Below are positions 1 through 9,124 of a DNA stretch of 64,000 bases, in pieces. The stretch spans positions 248,001 to 312,000 of the forward strand of contig NZ_RCNV01000003.1 in assembly GCF_003667275.1 (NCBI RefSeq). Reading direction: 5' to 3'. The stretch is from Mesonia aquimarina (GTDB lineage Bacteria > Bacteroidota > Bacteroidia > Flavobacteriales > Flavobacteriaceae). The first letter of the stretch is position 1; each line of letters opens with the position of its first letter. The position numbers and the translations under genes were made by a program. The notes beneath the pieces were generated by a model, which made no database searches, had not been told where the DNA came from, and saw only the letters and a list, made by a program, of their open reading frames with translations.

Positions 1-2
1 TC

Positions 3-464
3 GAAAAAGATTCTATTATGGAAGTTGAGGCTTACAGAATTGAAGATTACCAAACGCGAGAAAATGCCTACGAAGGTCATTATCCGCATTTTGCCACAAA
101 AGTTTCTTCTTCAACTAAAAAAGTTAAATTTAGAAAAGGAGATTTTATTGTTGCAACAAATCAACGAGGAATTCGCTATTTATTGGAAACCTTAGAACCT
201 ATGGCGGTCGACTCCTTTTTTAATTGGAATTTCTTTGACAGCATTCTTCAGCAAAAAGAACATTTTTCTCCCTATGTTTTTGAAGATTTAGCCTGGAAAC
301 TTTTACAGGAAAATCCTAAATTGAAAGAGAAGTATGAAGCCAAGAAAAAAACTGACCAAGAATTTAGTGATAATTGGTATGCACAATTAGATTGGATTCA
401 TAAACAAACTTCGTATTATGAAGAAGCGCATTTAGAATACCCTGTTTTTAGGATGCTGAATTAA
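3..464 (+). CDS. M14-family zinc carboxypeptidase, C-terminal part (5' end outside window)
   Basis: The reading frame is open from base 3 and the first ATG, at 18, is internal, so the gene begins before the window. The visible ~150 residues match, from memory, the C-terminal tail of Bacteroidota M14 metallopeptidases: ETLEPMAVDSFFNWNFFD, ILQQKEHFSPYVFED, a lysine-rich linker and a closing AHLEYPVFR. The HxxE zinc site and catalytic glutamate lie upstream and cannot be checked. The family removes C-terminal residues from peptides and is usually exported, but the signal peptide is not visible here. The 3' end overlaps the convergent Nudix gene by 33 bp. Assignment rests on recognising the tail only. 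Confidence 0.72.
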   Translation, partial: EKDSIMEVEAYRIEDYQTRENAYEGHYPHFATKVSSSTKKVKFRKGDFIVATNQRGIRYLLETLEPMAVDSFFNWNFFDSILQQKEHFSPYVFEDLAWKLLQENPKLKEKYEAKKKTDQEFSDNWYAQLDWIHKQTSYYEEAHLEYPVFRMLN

Positions 465-1055
465 ATATTCTTTTGGAAAAAGCAGCTTGATATTTTCATA
501 AGATTTTTTGAGTGCTTTCTGCGATTTTTCAAAATTTCGCCATTCAACTTTCGTAATTCCCTCCTTCTCTTGCGGAACTAATTTTCCATCAAAGCTGGTT
601 CTCATTTCAAACCAATAGGTTTCTTTCAACTTATATTTGCCATTCCGCTTTAGAATATGGTACGTGGTTTGTAAAAACTGAGTGATTTCAAGCCCTTCGA
701 CCATAGTTTCTTCTTCCACTTCCCGAATAGCCGTTTCCTGTATTGTTTCATTTTTTTCTGCCTTTCCTTTTGGCAAATCCCAACGGTTATTTCGATAAAT
801 AAATAAAATTTCACCTTTATCATTAAATACCATTCCGCCACCGGCCACAATTGTTTTCAGCTTTTTTTTAAGGTGCTTTAGAAGTTTTTCTTCTTTTTTA
901 TGGTAAAGATTTACATAAAACAAGTCGCCATGCACCACTTGTTTGATAATCCTTTTTATCTTTGCCTTTTTTATAGGAATTGATGTATATTGGTCTCCAA
1001 TATCCTTTTTTGTAGAAAGAATTATAGGAATGTCATTTACAAAAACTTTATACAT
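432..1055 (-). CDS. NUDIX hydrolase
   Basis: The protein is about 207 residues. A Nudix box lies near residues 98-120: G, five residues, E, seven residues, then REVEEETMV. The metal-binding REVEEE core is intact, but the glycine usual near the end of the box is methionine here. The family hydrolyses nucleoside diphosphates linked to other groups; the substrate cannot be read from sequence. ATG at 1055 (MYKVFVND) is preferred over a TTG two codons upstream at 1061, because homologues remembered from flavobacteria begin MYKVFVND. The gene is divergent from pyrE with start codons only 8 bp apart, and its 3' end runs 33 bp into the M14 gene on the other strand. Confidence 0.85.
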   Translation of the reverse strand: MYKVFVNDIPIILSTKKDIGDQYTSIPIKKAKIKRIIKQVVHGDLFYVNLYHKKEEKLLKHLKKKLKTIVAGGGMVFNDKGEILFIYRNNRWDLPKGKAEKNETIQETAIREVEEETMVEGLEITQFLQTTYHILKRNGKYKLKETYWFEMRTSFDGKLVPQEKEGITKVEWRNFEKSQKALKKSYENIKLLFPKEYLIQHPKNRVF

Positions 1056-1063
1056 TTTCAAGT

Positions 1064-1708
1064 ATGATTTTAGATAAAGAAACAGCTAAAAAAACAGCTG
1101 AATTGCTTTTGCAAATTAAGGCAATAAAATTAGATCCGCAAGAACCTTTTACATGGGCCAGTGGTTGGAAGTCGCCAATTTATTGTGACAACAGAATTGT
1201 ACTTTCATACCCACCTATTAGAAACTTTATACGCGAAAACATGGCTAAAAGCGTTGAAGAACTTTACGGAAAACCCGATGTGATTGCAGGCGTAGCTACC
1301 GGAGCCATTGGTATTGGGATGTTAGTAGCCGAATATTTAGGTTTGCCGTTTGTTTACGTTCGCCCGGAACCCAAAAAACATGGAAGACAAAACCAAATTG
1401 AAGGTTATTTAGAAACCGGACAAAATGTAGTTGTTATTGAAGATTTAATAAGTACCGGAAAAAGCAGCTTAAACGCTGTAAAGGCATTAAAGAAAGCCGG
1501 CGCTAATGTTAAAGGCATGCTCGCTATATTTTCTTACGGGTTTGATGTTGCCAAGGAAAATATTGATAGCGAAGAACTTCAAGTAAACGTGTTGAGTAAT
1601 TACGATAATTTGGTAGATCAGGCCTACCAAACTAATTATCTGAATAAAGAAGAAGCAGAAACCTTAAAAAGATGGCGATTGGATCCTGCCAATTGGTCTC
1701 CAAAATAA
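1064..1708 (+). CDS. pyrE: Orotate phosphoribosyltransferase
   Basis: PyrE converts orotate and PRPP to orotidine 5'-monophosphate in de novo pyrimidine synthesis, in the cytoplasm. The 214-residue length is normal for the family. The PRPP-binding loop VVVIEDLISTGKSS lies at residues 122-135, and the catalytic flexible loop RPEPKKHGRQNQIEG spans about 100-114. The substrate-side segment FTWASGWKSPIYCDNR sits at 29-44. The SRPBCC-like gene follows after 4 bp, so the two are probably co-transcribed. The start is close to the divergent Nudix start, so the promoter must lie inside the Nudix coding sequence. Confidence 0.96.
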   Translation: MILDKETAKKTAELLLQIKAIKLDPQEPFTWASGWKSPIYCDNRIVLSYPPIRNFIRENMAKSVEELYGKPDVIAGVATGAIGIGMLVAEYLGLPFVYVRPEPKKHGRQNQIEGYLETGQNVVVIEDLISTGKSSLNAVKALKKAGANVKGMLAIFSYGFDVAKENIDSEELQVNVLSNYDNLVDQAYQTNYLNKEEAETLKRWRLDPANWSPK

Positions 1709-1712
1709 ACTT

Positions 1713-2105
1713 ATGCACTTAGAAAGTAACAAAAATACCGTACAAAAAAGTCAGCAAGAAACCTTTACGTTTTTAACTGATGTTAGCAATTACAATAAAA
1801 TAATGCCGGAGAGCATTCAGAAATTTGACATTTTAAGCCAAGACAGCTTTTTGTTTCAGTTAAAAGGAATGCCGGAAATCGCATTACAAATACAAGAAAC
1901 CAATCCTAATGACACTGTTGTTTTAGGCTCTAAAAGTGATAAATTATCATTTACACTTAAAGCAAATATCAAAGCTATTGACGATAATACAAGTGAAGTA
2001 CAATTACTATTTGATGGTGAGTTTAATAGTATGATGGCGATGATGATAAAATCTCCGCTTAAAAAATTCATCAATACCTTGAGTGATAACTTAGGTAAGC
2101 TTTAG
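1713..2105 (+). CDS. SRPBCC / START-like domain protein
   Basis: A 130-residue protein with the plan of a small START-like fold: an N-terminal strand, a helix with TFLTDVSNYNKIMPESIQKF, alternating beta strands and a C-terminal helix SPLKKFINTLSDNLGKL. This fold binds hydrophobic ligands in a deep pocket, but no ligand can be named. It follows pyrE by 4 bp and looks co-transcribed with it; a co-occurrence with pyrE in flavobacteria is my recollection. The stop overlaps the convergent birA stop by 4 bp. The family call is from fold-like pattern only. Confidence 0.7.
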   Translation: MHLESNKNTVQKSQQETFTFLTDVSNYNKIMPESIQKFDILSQDSFLFQLKGMPEIALQIQETNPNDTVVLGSKSDKLSFTLKANIKAIDDNTSEVQLLFDGEFNSMMAMMIKSPLKKFINTLSDNLGKL

Positions 2106-2833
2106 TATAACATTTTTACTTCTTTTACTTCAAAAGATTTTAAAACAGCATCTTCAAACATGACTTCTAAATGGCCTTGTTTGGAGATGTTTTTTATGAT
2201 ACCTGGTTCTTGTTTTCCATCAGGGAACTCAAACATAGAGGGTTTTTCTAAACGAAATAAATAGGTTTTGTAACGTTTTATAATTTCTTCTATAGGGAGT
2301 TTTATGGCTGACAAAACTTCTTTCTCTACTTCTTCCACCACAGTTTTTAACAAATAATCTAAATCGTAATCTATTCCTGTTTGTAGTTTTAAAGAGGAAG
2401 CTTGTGCTAGACCTGAGAAATTGGTTTGATTTACATTTAAGCCAATCCCGATGATGCTGGCTTTAATGGCATCTCCTTGTAGAATATTTTCGATTAATAT
2501 GCCACATATTTTTTGTTGTTCTGCCAATATGTCGTTAGGCCATTTTAAATTTAATTTAGGTATATTTAGTTTAGAAAGTGCTTTTAAAACACCAATAGCC
2601 GCAAGGGCACTAACTTTAAATTGTTGATCTAAAGGAAGTGATAAATCATTCAACAAAATGCTACACGTAAGGTTTTTGCCCTCTTCAGTGATCCAAGTCG
2701 ACCCCATTTGCCCTTTACCGGCTGTTTGTTTATTGGCTATTACGCAACAGTTTTCGATAGCAGAATTTTCACGAAATAGGTCGCGCAAAAACGTGTTTGT
2801 GGAATCAGTGGCAAGAACTTTGATACTACGCAT
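2102..2833 (-). CDS. birA: Biotin--[acetyl-CoA-carboxylase] ligase (catalytic type, no DNA-binding domain)
   Basis: The enzyme attaches biotin, via biotinyl-AMP, to the biotin carboxyl carrier protein. Seen: the substrate-facing TDSTNTFL at 9-16, the adenylate loop TAGKGQMGSTW at 37-47 (the family GRGRxGR-W loop), KWPND at 97-101, and KICGILIE around 108-115, which carries the catalytic lysine region. At 243 residues it begins directly with the catalytic domain and lacks the N-terminal helix-turn-helix of E. coli BirA, so it cannot act as the bio-operon repressor in that way. It is convergent with the SRPBCC gene, overlapping it by 4 bp. Confidence 0.92.
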   Translation of the reverse strand: MRSIKVLATDSTNTFLRDLFRENSAIENCCVIANKQTAGKGQMGSTWITEEGKNLTCSILLNDLSLPLDQQFKVSALAAIGVLKALSKLNIPKLNLKWPNDILAEQQKICGILIENILQGDAIKASIIGIGLNVNQTNFSGLAQASSLKLQTGIDYDLDYLLKTVVEEVEKEVLSAIKLPIEEIIKRYKTYLFRLEKPSMFEFPDGKQEPGIIKNISKQGHLEVMFEDAVLKSFEVKEVKMLY

Positions 2834-2898
2834 AAAGAATACAGAGTTATTATAGAAATATTGTTATGTCTAGAAGGCAAAAAAAAGCTAAAAAATAA

Positions 2899-2906
2899 TA
2901 ACTTTG
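2899..2906 (+). promoter_or_regulatory. Candidate -7 box of the rsfS-ftsH unit
   Basis: TAACTTTG matches the Bacteroidota TAnnTTTG -7 consensus and lies 19 bp before the rsfS ATG. No TTG is seen at the usual -33 distance, so support comes from the -7 box and its position in the birA-rsfS divergent gap. Confidence 0.5.
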
Positions 2907-2925
2907 CTGAAAATAAATAAAATTA

Positions 2926-3297
2926 ATGGTAAAAAAAGAAAATAACACAGACCAACTTATTGCGCATATCCTAGAAGGAATTGAAGAAGTTAAAGGACAA
3001 GACATTCAGTTGTTAGATTTAAGAGAGATAGATAATACCGTTTGTGATTATTTTGTGATTTGTAGCGGAACTTCAAATACACAAGTCAACGCCATTGTAA
3101 ACTCCATTCAAAAAACAGTTAGCAAATCTATTAAAGACAAACCCTGGCATGTTGAAGGAACAGAAAATGCCGAATGGGTTTTAATAGATTATGTAAATGT
3201 AGTAGTTCATGTTTTCCAGAAACACATTCGTGAGTTTTATGATATTGAAGGACTCTGGGGAGATGCAAAAACAACTACTATAGAAACGAATTACTAA
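2926..3297 (+). CDS. rsfS: Ribosomal silencing factor RsfS
   Basis: RsfS (DUF143/Iojap family) binds ribosomal protein L14 and blocks 30S-50S joining when nutrients are limiting. The 123-residue length is normal. Family signatures seen are DNTVCDYFVICSGTSNTQVNAI at about 37-58 (named here by its ends DNTVCDYF and TSNTQV), KPWHVEGTENAEWVLIDY, and a terminal REFYDIEGLWGDA. It stands 18 bp before ftsH in the same direction, so the two are likely one transcript. A TAnnTTTG box lies just upstream. Confidence 0.94.
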   Translation: MVKKENNTDQLIAHILEGIEEVKGQDIQLLDLREIDNTVCDYFVICSGTSNTQVNAIVNSIQKTVSKSIKDKPWHVEGTENAEWVLIDYVNVVVHVFQKHIREFYDIEGLWGDAKTTTIETNY

Positions 3298-3315
3298 AAA
3301 AAATTATCAGCTAAA

Positions 3316-5346
3316 ATGGCGAAAGAGCAAAAAAATAAAAAACCAGAAAACAAAAAGCCTAAATTTAATTCTTATTGGATCTACGCCGGAATTATTCTTA
3401 TTTTTTTAGGCATCAATTTTTTTGGTGGAAGTTTTAACGAACCCAACGAAATAAATTCGGCAAAGTTTGAAGAATTTCTCAAAGATGGTGATGTAAAAAA
3501 ATTAGTGGTTATCAATAAACAAAAAGCAAATGTTTATTTAACCGATAAAGCCAAAGAAAAAGACATTCATAAAAAGAAATCAGAGCCCGGTATTATTCCA
3601 ACAGGAGAAACACCAGCCTATACGTTCTTTTTTGGAGACTTAAAAAAGTTTCAGGAAGATGTCGAAAATATAGAAAAAGAAAATAATGTTTCCGCTAACA
3701 TTACTTTTGAGCAAGAAACCAATATGTGGGGCGATATCTTATTAACCTTCCTCCCATTTATTTTAATTTTTGGTATTTGGATTTTCATAATGAGAAGAAT
3801 GAGCGGCGGTGGCGGTGGCGGCGCCGGAGGCCAAATTTTCAACATCGGAAAATCAAAAGCCAAACTATTTGACCAAAATACGGATGTTAAAACTTCTTTT
3901 AAAGATGTAGCCGGTCTAGAAGGTGCAAAAGAAGAAGTACAAGAAATTGTAGATTTCTTGAAACAACCTGAAAAATACACGTCCTTAGGAGGTAAAATTC
4001 CTAAAGGAGCTTTACTTGTAGGTTCGCCGGGAACCGGTAAAACTTTACTCGCTAAAGCTGTAGCGGGAGAAGCTAAAGTGCCGTTTTTCTCTTTATCAGG
4101 CTCAGATTTTGTTGAGATGTTTGTTGGTGTTGGAGCTTCCAGAGTTCGAGATTTATTTAAACAAGCGAAAGAAAAATCTCCTGCCATTATTTTTATTGAT
4201 GAAATAGATGCTATTGGTAGATCTAGAGGAAAAAGTAACTTTTCAGGATCTAACGATGAGCGCGAAAATACCCTGAATCAGCTATTAACAGAAATGGATG
4301 GTTTTGGTACCAACACCAATGTAATTGTACTTGCAGCTACTAACCGCGCCGATGTTTTAGATAAAGCTTTAATGCGTGCAGGACGATTTGACCGTCAGAT
4401 ATTTGTTGATTTACCTGATGTTCGTGAACGTAAAGAAATCTTTGAAGTGCATTTACGTCCACTTAAAAAGATAGCAAACGAATTAGATGTAGAGTTTTTA
4501 GCAAAACAAACTCCGGGATTCTCGGGAGCAGACATTGCTAATGTTTGTAATGAAGCTGCTCTAATTGCTGCCCGTAAAGGAAACAAAGCTGTAGGTAAGC
4601 AAGACTTTTTAGATGCTGTAGACAGAATTGTTGGCGGCTTAGAAAAGAAAAATAAAATTATTACACCAGAAGAGAAAAAAGCAATTGCATTTCACGAAGC
4701 CGGTCACGCAACCGTAAGCTGGATGCTTGAGCACGCTGCTCCTCTTGTTAAAGTTACAATTGTGCCCAGAGGACAATCTTTAGGAGCTGCTTGGTATTTG
4801 CCAGAAGAAAGGCTTATCGTCAGGACTGAACAAATGCTAGATGAAATGTGTGCTACGATGGGTGGTCGTGCTGCAGAAAAGGTGATTTTTAATAAGATTT
4901 CTACCGGAGCATTAAGCGATTTAGAGAAAGTTACCAAGCAAGCAAAGGCAATGGTGACCGTTTATGGCTTAAATGACAAATTAGGAAATCTTACCTATTA
5001 CGATTCTAGCGGACAAAGCGAATATAATTTTACAAAGCCTTATAGTGAAAAAACCTCTGAATTAATTGATAAAGAAATTTCTAATATTATTGAAACACAA
5101 TATGAGCGTGCGCTTGCTTTATTAGAGGAACATAAAGATAAGCTCACAGAACTTGCAGAAATATTGTTAGAAAAAGAGGTTATTTTTAAAGATGATCTTC
5201 AACGAATTTTTGGTGATAGACCTCACGCAAAAAATAATTCGGATAATATAAAGTTGAAATCAGAAGAAAAGCAAGAAGATTATGCTGCTGAAAACACTTC
5301 TAAAGTAAACAAAGGAGAAAAACAAGAAACCACTCCAAAGGAATAA
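3316..5346 (+). CDS. ftsH: ATP-dependent zinc metalloprotease FtsH
   Basis: FtsH is a membrane-anchored AAA+ hexamer that degrades misfolded membrane proteins and some regulators. In order: a lysine-rich N-terminus, transmembrane segment about 20-38, a periplasmic domain, a second membrane segment about 140-160, and a glycine-rich linker. Walker A GSPGTGKT is at 236-243, Walker B IIFIDEID at 291-298, and the second region of homology, including AGRFDRQ, near 355-361. The zinc motif HEAGH is at 460-464. The P-loop has serine where proline is commoner. The C-terminal ~45 residues form a charged tail without a recognisable domain. Length 676 is typical for Bacteroidota. A strong terminator follows. 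Confidence 0.97.
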   Translation: MAKEQKNKKPENKKPKFNSYWIYAGIILIFLGINFFGGSFNEPNEINSAKFEEFLKDGDVKKLVVINKQKANVYLTDKAKEKDIHKKKSEPGIIPTGETPAYTFFFGDLKKFQEDVENIEKENNVSANITFEQETNMWGDILLTFLPFILIFGIWIFIMRRMSGGGGGGAGGQIFNIGKSKAKLFDQNTDVKTSFKDVAGLEGAKEEVQEIVDFLKQPEKYTSLGGKIPKGALLVGSPGTGKTLLAKAVAGEAKVPFFSLSGSDFVEMFVGVGASRVRDLFKQAKEKSPAIIFIDEIDAIGRSRGKSNFSGSNDERENTLNQLLTEMDGFGTNTNVIVLAATNRADVLDKALMRAGRFDRQIFVDLPDVRERKEIFEVHLRPLKKIANELDVEFLAKQTPGFSGADIANVCNEAALIAARKGNKAVGKQDFLDAVDRIVGGLEKKNKIITPEEKKAIAFHEAGHATVSWMLEHAAPLVKVTIVPRGQSLGAAWYLPEERLIVRTEQMLDEMCATMGGRAAEKVIFNKISTGALSDLEKVTKQAKAMVTVYGLNDKLGNLTYYDSSGQSEYNFTKPYSEKTSELIDKEISNIIETQYERALALLEEHKDKLTELAEILLEKEVIFKDDLQRIFGDRPHAKNNSDNIKLKSEEKQEDYAAENTSKVNKGEKQETTPKE

Positions 5347-5364
5347 AAACGGTAAATAAACCTT

Positions 5365-5405
5365 AAAAAATCTTGATTTAGCTATGGGTTAAATCAAGAT
5401 TTTTT
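5365..5405 (+). terminator. Intrinsic terminator after ftsH
   Basis: A perfect 16-bp inverted repeat (arms 5365-5380 and 5390-5405, 9-nt loop) with an A-run on the left arm and a T-run on the right. It sits 19 bp after the ftsH stop. Confidence 0.9.
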
Positions 5406-5412
5406 ATATTTG
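5405..5412 (+). promoter_or_regulatory. Candidate -7 box for the LUD-cdsA-psd-ACBP unit
   Basis: TATATTTG fits TAnnTTTG and directly abuts the ftsH terminator, 45 bp before the LUD gene ATG. No convincing TTG is seen at -33. Confidence 0.5.
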
Positions 5413-5457
5413 GACTAAAACCTATAAAAATTTTTATTATACCCCTTAAAAAAGCCT

Positions 5458-6066
5458 ATGAGTCTATTTAGAAAATTTTTACGATCTAAATCTAAATCAG
5501 ACAAAAATAAAGATTCCAAGGATCCGGAACAGAGTAAATACATGCCTGAACCAGAGACCCCTACCGATGAAAATTTTATGATTAATTTTAAAAAAAACGG
5601 GGGTAAATTTTTATACTGTACAGATAAAAATGAGGTGTTAGACGTTTTTCGAGAAATTTTAAAGGAGAATAATTGGCACGACGCTGAAGCTTGCTGTTTT
5701 GATGAATCTTTGCAAGAAATGTTTAAAACATCAGATATTAATTTTTCAAAAAAGATTAACGGTTCTTTTTTCTTATCTACTTGTGAATATCTTATAGCGA
5801 ATACAGGGGCTTTATTGGTTTCATCAAATCAAATAAAAGAAACAAAATTACACGAACTTCCGCATGACTTTATCATTTTTGCAGCAACAAGTCAGCTTAT
5901 AGACACTATTGGCGAAGGTTTACGCGGAATTAAAACAAAAAATAGGAATAAAATTCCGACAAATATTACCACTATCAAAACTTTTGAAAATAAAGAAGAG
6001 AGTGATTTTATGAGTTACGGAAGTACTACAAAAAACCTATATTTGCTGCTTTTGGAAGATTTATAA
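5458..6066 (+). CDS. LUD-domain (LutC/YkgG family) protein
   Basis: A 202-residue protein. The first ~45 residues are charged and low in complexity; the rest carries the LutC-like core, including a FLSTCEYLIANTGALLV segment near 106-122 with the conserved NTG, and a late LPHDFIIFA strand. LutC is part of the LutABC lactate-utilisation complex, but stand-alone LUD proteins next to cdsA/psd are common in Bacteroidota as far as I recall, and their role is not established. It starts the unit after the ftsH terminator and ends 1 bp before cdsA, so translation is probably coupled. Confidence 0.8.
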   Translation: MSLFRKFLRSKSKSDKNKDSKDPEQSKYMPEPETPTDENFMINFKKNGGKFLYCTDKNEVLDVFREILKENNWHDAEACCFDESLQEMFKTSDINFSKKINGSFFLSTCEYLIANTGALLVSSNQIKETKLHELPHDFIIFAATSQLIDTIGEGLRGIKTKNRNKIPTNITTIKTFENKEESDFMSYGSTTKNLYLLLLEDL

Positions 6067-6067
6067 T

Positions 6068-6871
6068 ATGAAGGAATTTATTACGAGGGGCGTATCTGGT
6101 GCGTTTTATGCTTTTTTATTGATTACAACTGTCCTCGTATCAGAATACAGCTTTTGGGCTTTAATCTTTATTTTTGGTATCATCAGCTTGTACGAATTGC
6201 AAAAATTACTTCAGCTTAACAGCTACCTTTCCTATTTTATCTTTATAGGTTTCCTACTTTTTTTCAGCATCTTTCAATTAAATAACTACGCATTAACGGC
6301 ACTTTTAATTTTCACACTTTTAATTAAAATTTTACTGCTGAAAGATTTAATGATTATTCATAAAATACCCCTTTTTGAAGGAAAGAAATATTTACTTGTA
6401 ATTTTTTACTTAATTTCTTCCTTTATATTTATGACATTAATTCCATATTATGAAGGGAATTATGCTCCAGAACTACTTTTAGGATCATTCATGCTAGTTT
6501 GGGTGAACGATAGCTTTGCTTACTTAGTCGGCAAAAATTTTGGACGTACAAAGCTATTTGAACGTATTTCTCCTAAAAAAACTGTAGAAGGCTTTTTAGG
6601 AGGTTTCTTTTTTTCTTTACTGGCAAGTTATGTAATTTACAATTATACTACTATATTTGACTATAAAATTTGGTTAGGCATAGCAACCATAATCAGTATA
6701 TTTGGTACATTAGGAGATCTTATACAATCTAAGCTAAAAAGACAAGCCAACGTGAAAGACAGTGGAGCATTAATGCCGGGTCACGGTGGTTTACTTGATA
6801 GATTAGACAGTATTCTTTTTGCCAGCACATTTATTTATGCTTATTTATTAATTATACAATATGTTTCATAA
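6068..6871 (+). CDS. cdsA: Phosphatidate cytidylyltransferase
   Basis: CdsA makes CDP-diacylglycerol from phosphatidate and CTP in the inner membrane, the branch point for phosphatidylethanolamine. The 267-residue protein has about seven or eight hydrophobic segments and the family signature near the C-terminus: SKLKRQANVKDSGALMPGHG followed by GLLDRLDS. Earlier WVNDSFAYLVGKNFGR and SPKKTVEGFLGG are also conserved CdsA blocks. Its last 11 bp overlap psd, which uses the pathway product downstream, so the order fits a phospholipid operon. Confidence 0.96.
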   Translation: MKEFITRGVSGAFYAFLLITTVLVSEYSFWALIFIFGIISLYELQKLLQLNSYLSYFIFIGFLLFFSIFQLNNYALTALLIFTLLIKILLLKDLMIIHKIPLFEGKKYLLVIFYLISSFIFMTLIPYYEGNYAPELLLGSFMLVWVNDSFAYLVGKNFGRTKLFERISPKKTVEGFLGGFFFSLLASYVIYNYTTIFDYKIWLGIATIISIFGTLGDLIQSKLKRQANVKDSGALMPGHGGLLDRLDSILFASTFIYAYLLIIQYVS

Positions 6872-7511
6872 AGAAGGCTATAAAATTATAGGAGTTACCT
6901 TTTTAATCTGTTTAGGTATCAATCTTCTATCAATCTATTTTATAGAAAAAACCTGGGTAGTACAACTAATTCTTGCACTTAGTATTATCATTTTTATTTT
7001 AATTCTTCAATTTTTTAGAAATCCGAAGCGTGGTACAATTATAGATAATTACCAAGCGGTTGCTCCTGTTGATGGTAAAGTAGTGGTTATTGAAGAGGTA
7101 TTTGAAAAAGAATATTTCAAAGAGAAAAGATTACAAGTCTCAATATTTATGTCTCCAATAAATGTTCACGTAACACGTCATCCTGTTAGCGGTAAAGTAA
7201 CTTACAGCAAATATCATCCGGGAAAATTTTTAGTCGCATGGCATCCAAAATCCAGTGAAGAAAATGAGCGGACTAGCGTTGTTGTAAAAAATGAACAATT
7301 TGGAGAAGTTTTATACAGACAAATTGCGGGAGCAATGGCAAAACGCATTGTAAATTATGCTGAAGAAGGTCAAGAAGTTATTCAAGGAACAGATAGCGGG
7401 TTTATTAAATTTGGTTCTCGTGTTGATGTTTTATTACCTTTAAATGCAAAGGTTGACGTTTCGTTAAATCAAAAAGTAAAAGGAGGCGTTAGTGTTATTG
7501 CAAAACTGTAA
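6861..7511 (+). CDS. psd: Phosphatidylserine decarboxylase, short form
   Basis: Psd converts phosphatidylserine to phosphatidylethanolamine. It is made as a proenzyme that cleaves itself to form a pyruvoyl group. Two N-terminal membrane segments (about 9-25 and 31-47) precede the catalytic part, with APVDGKVVVIEE, FMSPINVHVTRHPVSGKV and the processing site in IKFGSRVDVLLP; the predicted cut is between G185 and S186. At 216 residues it is the short PSD type. It overlaps cdsA by 11 bp. Phosphatidylserine synthase is not in the window. Confidence 0.95.
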   Translation: MFHKEGYKIIGVTFLICLGINLLSIYFIEKTWVVQLILALSIIIFILILQFFRNPKRGTIIDNYQAVAPVDGKVVVIEEVFEKEYFKEKRLQVSIFMSPINVHVTRHPVSGKVTYSKYHPGKFLVAWHPKSSEENERTSVVVKNEQFGEVLYRQIAGAMAKRIVNYAEEGQEVIQGTDSGFIKFGSRVDVLLPLNAKVDVSLNQKVKGGVSVIAKL

Positions 7512-7517
7512 TTTCTT

Positions 7518-7790
7518 ATGATGGATAAAGAGTTAGATCATGAATTTAAAGAAGCTTTTAAACGTGCAAGCGAAACTTCTTTACGCTTTCCTCCAGACTT
7601 GATGCTTCATTTTTATGCTTATTATAAACGTGCTACAGGAGATAATACACCGCATCAATTAGAAAATTTAGACGAAACACAATTAGTAGGTGCCTTTAAA
7701 ATGAATGCGCTTTTTCAAGTAAAACATTTATCGCAAGATGAAGCCAAAAAGAAATATATTTCATTAGTAAATAAGCATATTCCTAAATAA
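7518..7790 (+). CDS. Acyl-CoA-binding protein
   Basis: A 90-residue ACBP-family protein made of four helices that carry long-chain acyl-CoA esters. Seen: FKEAFKRAS, the loop FPPDLMLHFYAYYKRATGDN (family pattern LxLYxxYKQAT-GD), and a C-terminal helix with AKKKYISLVNKH, corresponding to the usual A-x-x-x-Y-I motif. The gene closes the LUD-cdsA-psd unit 6 bp after psd, which fits supply of acyl groups for membrane lipid synthesis. The two initial ATG codons make the exact start uncertain by one residue. Confidence 0.9.
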   Translation: MMDKELDHEFKEAFKRASETSLRFPPDLMLHFYAYYKRATGDNTPHQLENLDETQLVGAFKMNALFQVKHLSQDEAKKKYISLVNKHIPK

Positions 7791-7833
7791 AAAAGATTGC
7801 CAATCATTAGACTATTTTTTATCAAATAAAATT

Positions 7834-8262
7834 TTATTTAAGCCATCCTCTTTTTATTGCATAATTAGCAAACCACACTAGAAATACGGCAAAAAGTGTC
7901 ACCATAATAGGCATAGCAATTGCACCCGGACCATAAACTTCTGTTGCTTTTGCAATAAATAGACTATGATACATTTGCACAATAACTCCCAACAAAGAAA
8001 TAATTAATACCGGTTTAGCCCACTTTTGTTTTAAAACCAGCCCCAAACAACCAATAGCTCCTCCAAACACTGCTAAAGCATAAGCAATTTCTGTCCATAA
8101 AGGATATTTTGCATATAGATTTTGCTCTGCTTCGGGTAATGCGTTGATAGCTTCGGCATCCATTAACAGGTGATTAAAAAAAGCAAATACGCCCATTAAA
8201 TTCCAAATGAGTAAAATAATACTCACTATTAAAAACCAGGTTGGAGTTTTTGTTCCCTGCAT
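7834..8262 (-). CDS. Four-helix membrane protein of unknown function
   Basis: A 142-residue protein with four hydrophobic segments at about 8-28, 56-74, 82-102 and 113-134, and a short polar C-terminus ending KRGWLK. Such proteins are often labelled sugar-transporter-like or DoxX-like by automatic pipelines, but no functional motif is visible and I assign no function. It is convergent with the ACBP gene and stands 62 bp downstream of the SDR gene in the same direction, so it may be co-transcribed with it. Confidence 0.7.
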   Translation of the reverse strand: MQGTKTPTWFLIVSIILLIWNLMGVFAFFNHLLMDAEAINALPEAEQNLYAKYPLWTEIAYALAVFGGAIGCLGLVLKQKWAKPVLIISLLGVIVQMYHSLFIAKATEVYGPGAIAMPIMVTLFAVFLVWFANYAIKRGWLK

Positions 8263-8324
8263 AAGTTCAATTTTTGATTTACTAATAAATTGGAAAATAA
8301 TAAAAATGTTTTAATACGCTTTTA

Positions 8325-9095
8325 TCATTGTTGCATTTTTTTTACTGTTGATAGTAAAATTCTCTTAGGAATTAATGGCAATAATAGTAACATTATTTTT
8401 TGAGACAGACCAATACCTGTTTTTTTTACAAGCTTCCCTTTCATCATAGCTTTATAACCTTCTTTTGCAACTTCATTCACGCTAGCTGGATTATTGAAAA
8501 GCATTGTTTTATCCATCCCGGAAACCTTACCAAAATTTGTTTTAGTTGCCCCTGGTAACAATGCTGTTACGCTAACTTTTGAATCTGCAACTTCTCCAGC
8601 AATAGCTTGACTAAAGGAAGTTACATAAGCTTTTGTAGCAAAATACGTAGCTTGATTTGGACCGGGCATTAAGCTGGCAATTGAGGAAATATTCAAAATT
8701 TTACCTGAATTTCTTTCCAGCATTTCAGGTAAAAATAACCGAGTTAAGCTAGTTAGTGCCATTACATTTAACTGAATCATTGCTAAGTCTTCTTCCAGTT
8801 TTCTATTTACAAACTTCCCAACACCCCCAAAACCAGCATTATTAATAAGGTATTCAACTTCAATATTTTTACGTTTTAAGTGATCGAAAACTTCTTTAGG
8901 AGCATTTTCTACTGTCAAATCTTTTACTATAACAAGAATAGTTGAATTATACTCAACCTCTAATTCATTTTTTAAAGCATTCAATTCATCTTCGCTTCTT
9001 GCAATAATGACTAAATCTCCGCTTGCGGCGTGAATCTCCGCCAACGCTTTACCTATTCCGCTACTTGCACCCGTTATTAACGCTACATTTTTCAT
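8325..9095 (-). CDS. Short-chain dehydrogenase/reductase (SDR family)
   Basis: A 256-residue classical-type SDR. Cofactor motif TGASSGIG is at 8-15, NNAG at 85-88, a catalytic serine in NISSIAS at about 138, and the YxxxK pair at Y151 and K155. Such enzymes oxidise or reduce hydroxyl/carbonyl groups with NAD(P). The C-terminal part has a basic tail (SQKIMLLLLPLIPKRILL), which may associate with membranes. The substrate is not evident from neighbours. Confidence 0.92.
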   Translation of the reverse strand: MKNVALITGASSGIGKALAEIHAASGDLVIIARSEDELNALKNELEVEYNSTILVIVKDLTVENAPKEVFDHLKRKNIEVEYLINNAGFGGVGKFVNRKLEEDLAMIQLNVMALTSLTRLFLPEMLERNSGKILNISSIASLMPGPNQATYFATKAYVTSFSQAIAGEVADSKVSVTALLPGATKTNFGKVSGMDKTMLFNNPASVNEVAKEGYKAMMKGKLVKKTGIGLSQKIMLLLLPLIPKRILLSTVKKMQQ

Positions 9096-9124
9096 TTTTA
9101 ATGTATAAAATTATACAAGTAATT

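Noticed and set aside
3651-4187. 178-codon frame opposite ftsH
   Set aside because: It overlaps the glycine-rich and Walker A part of ftsH, with no family resemblance.
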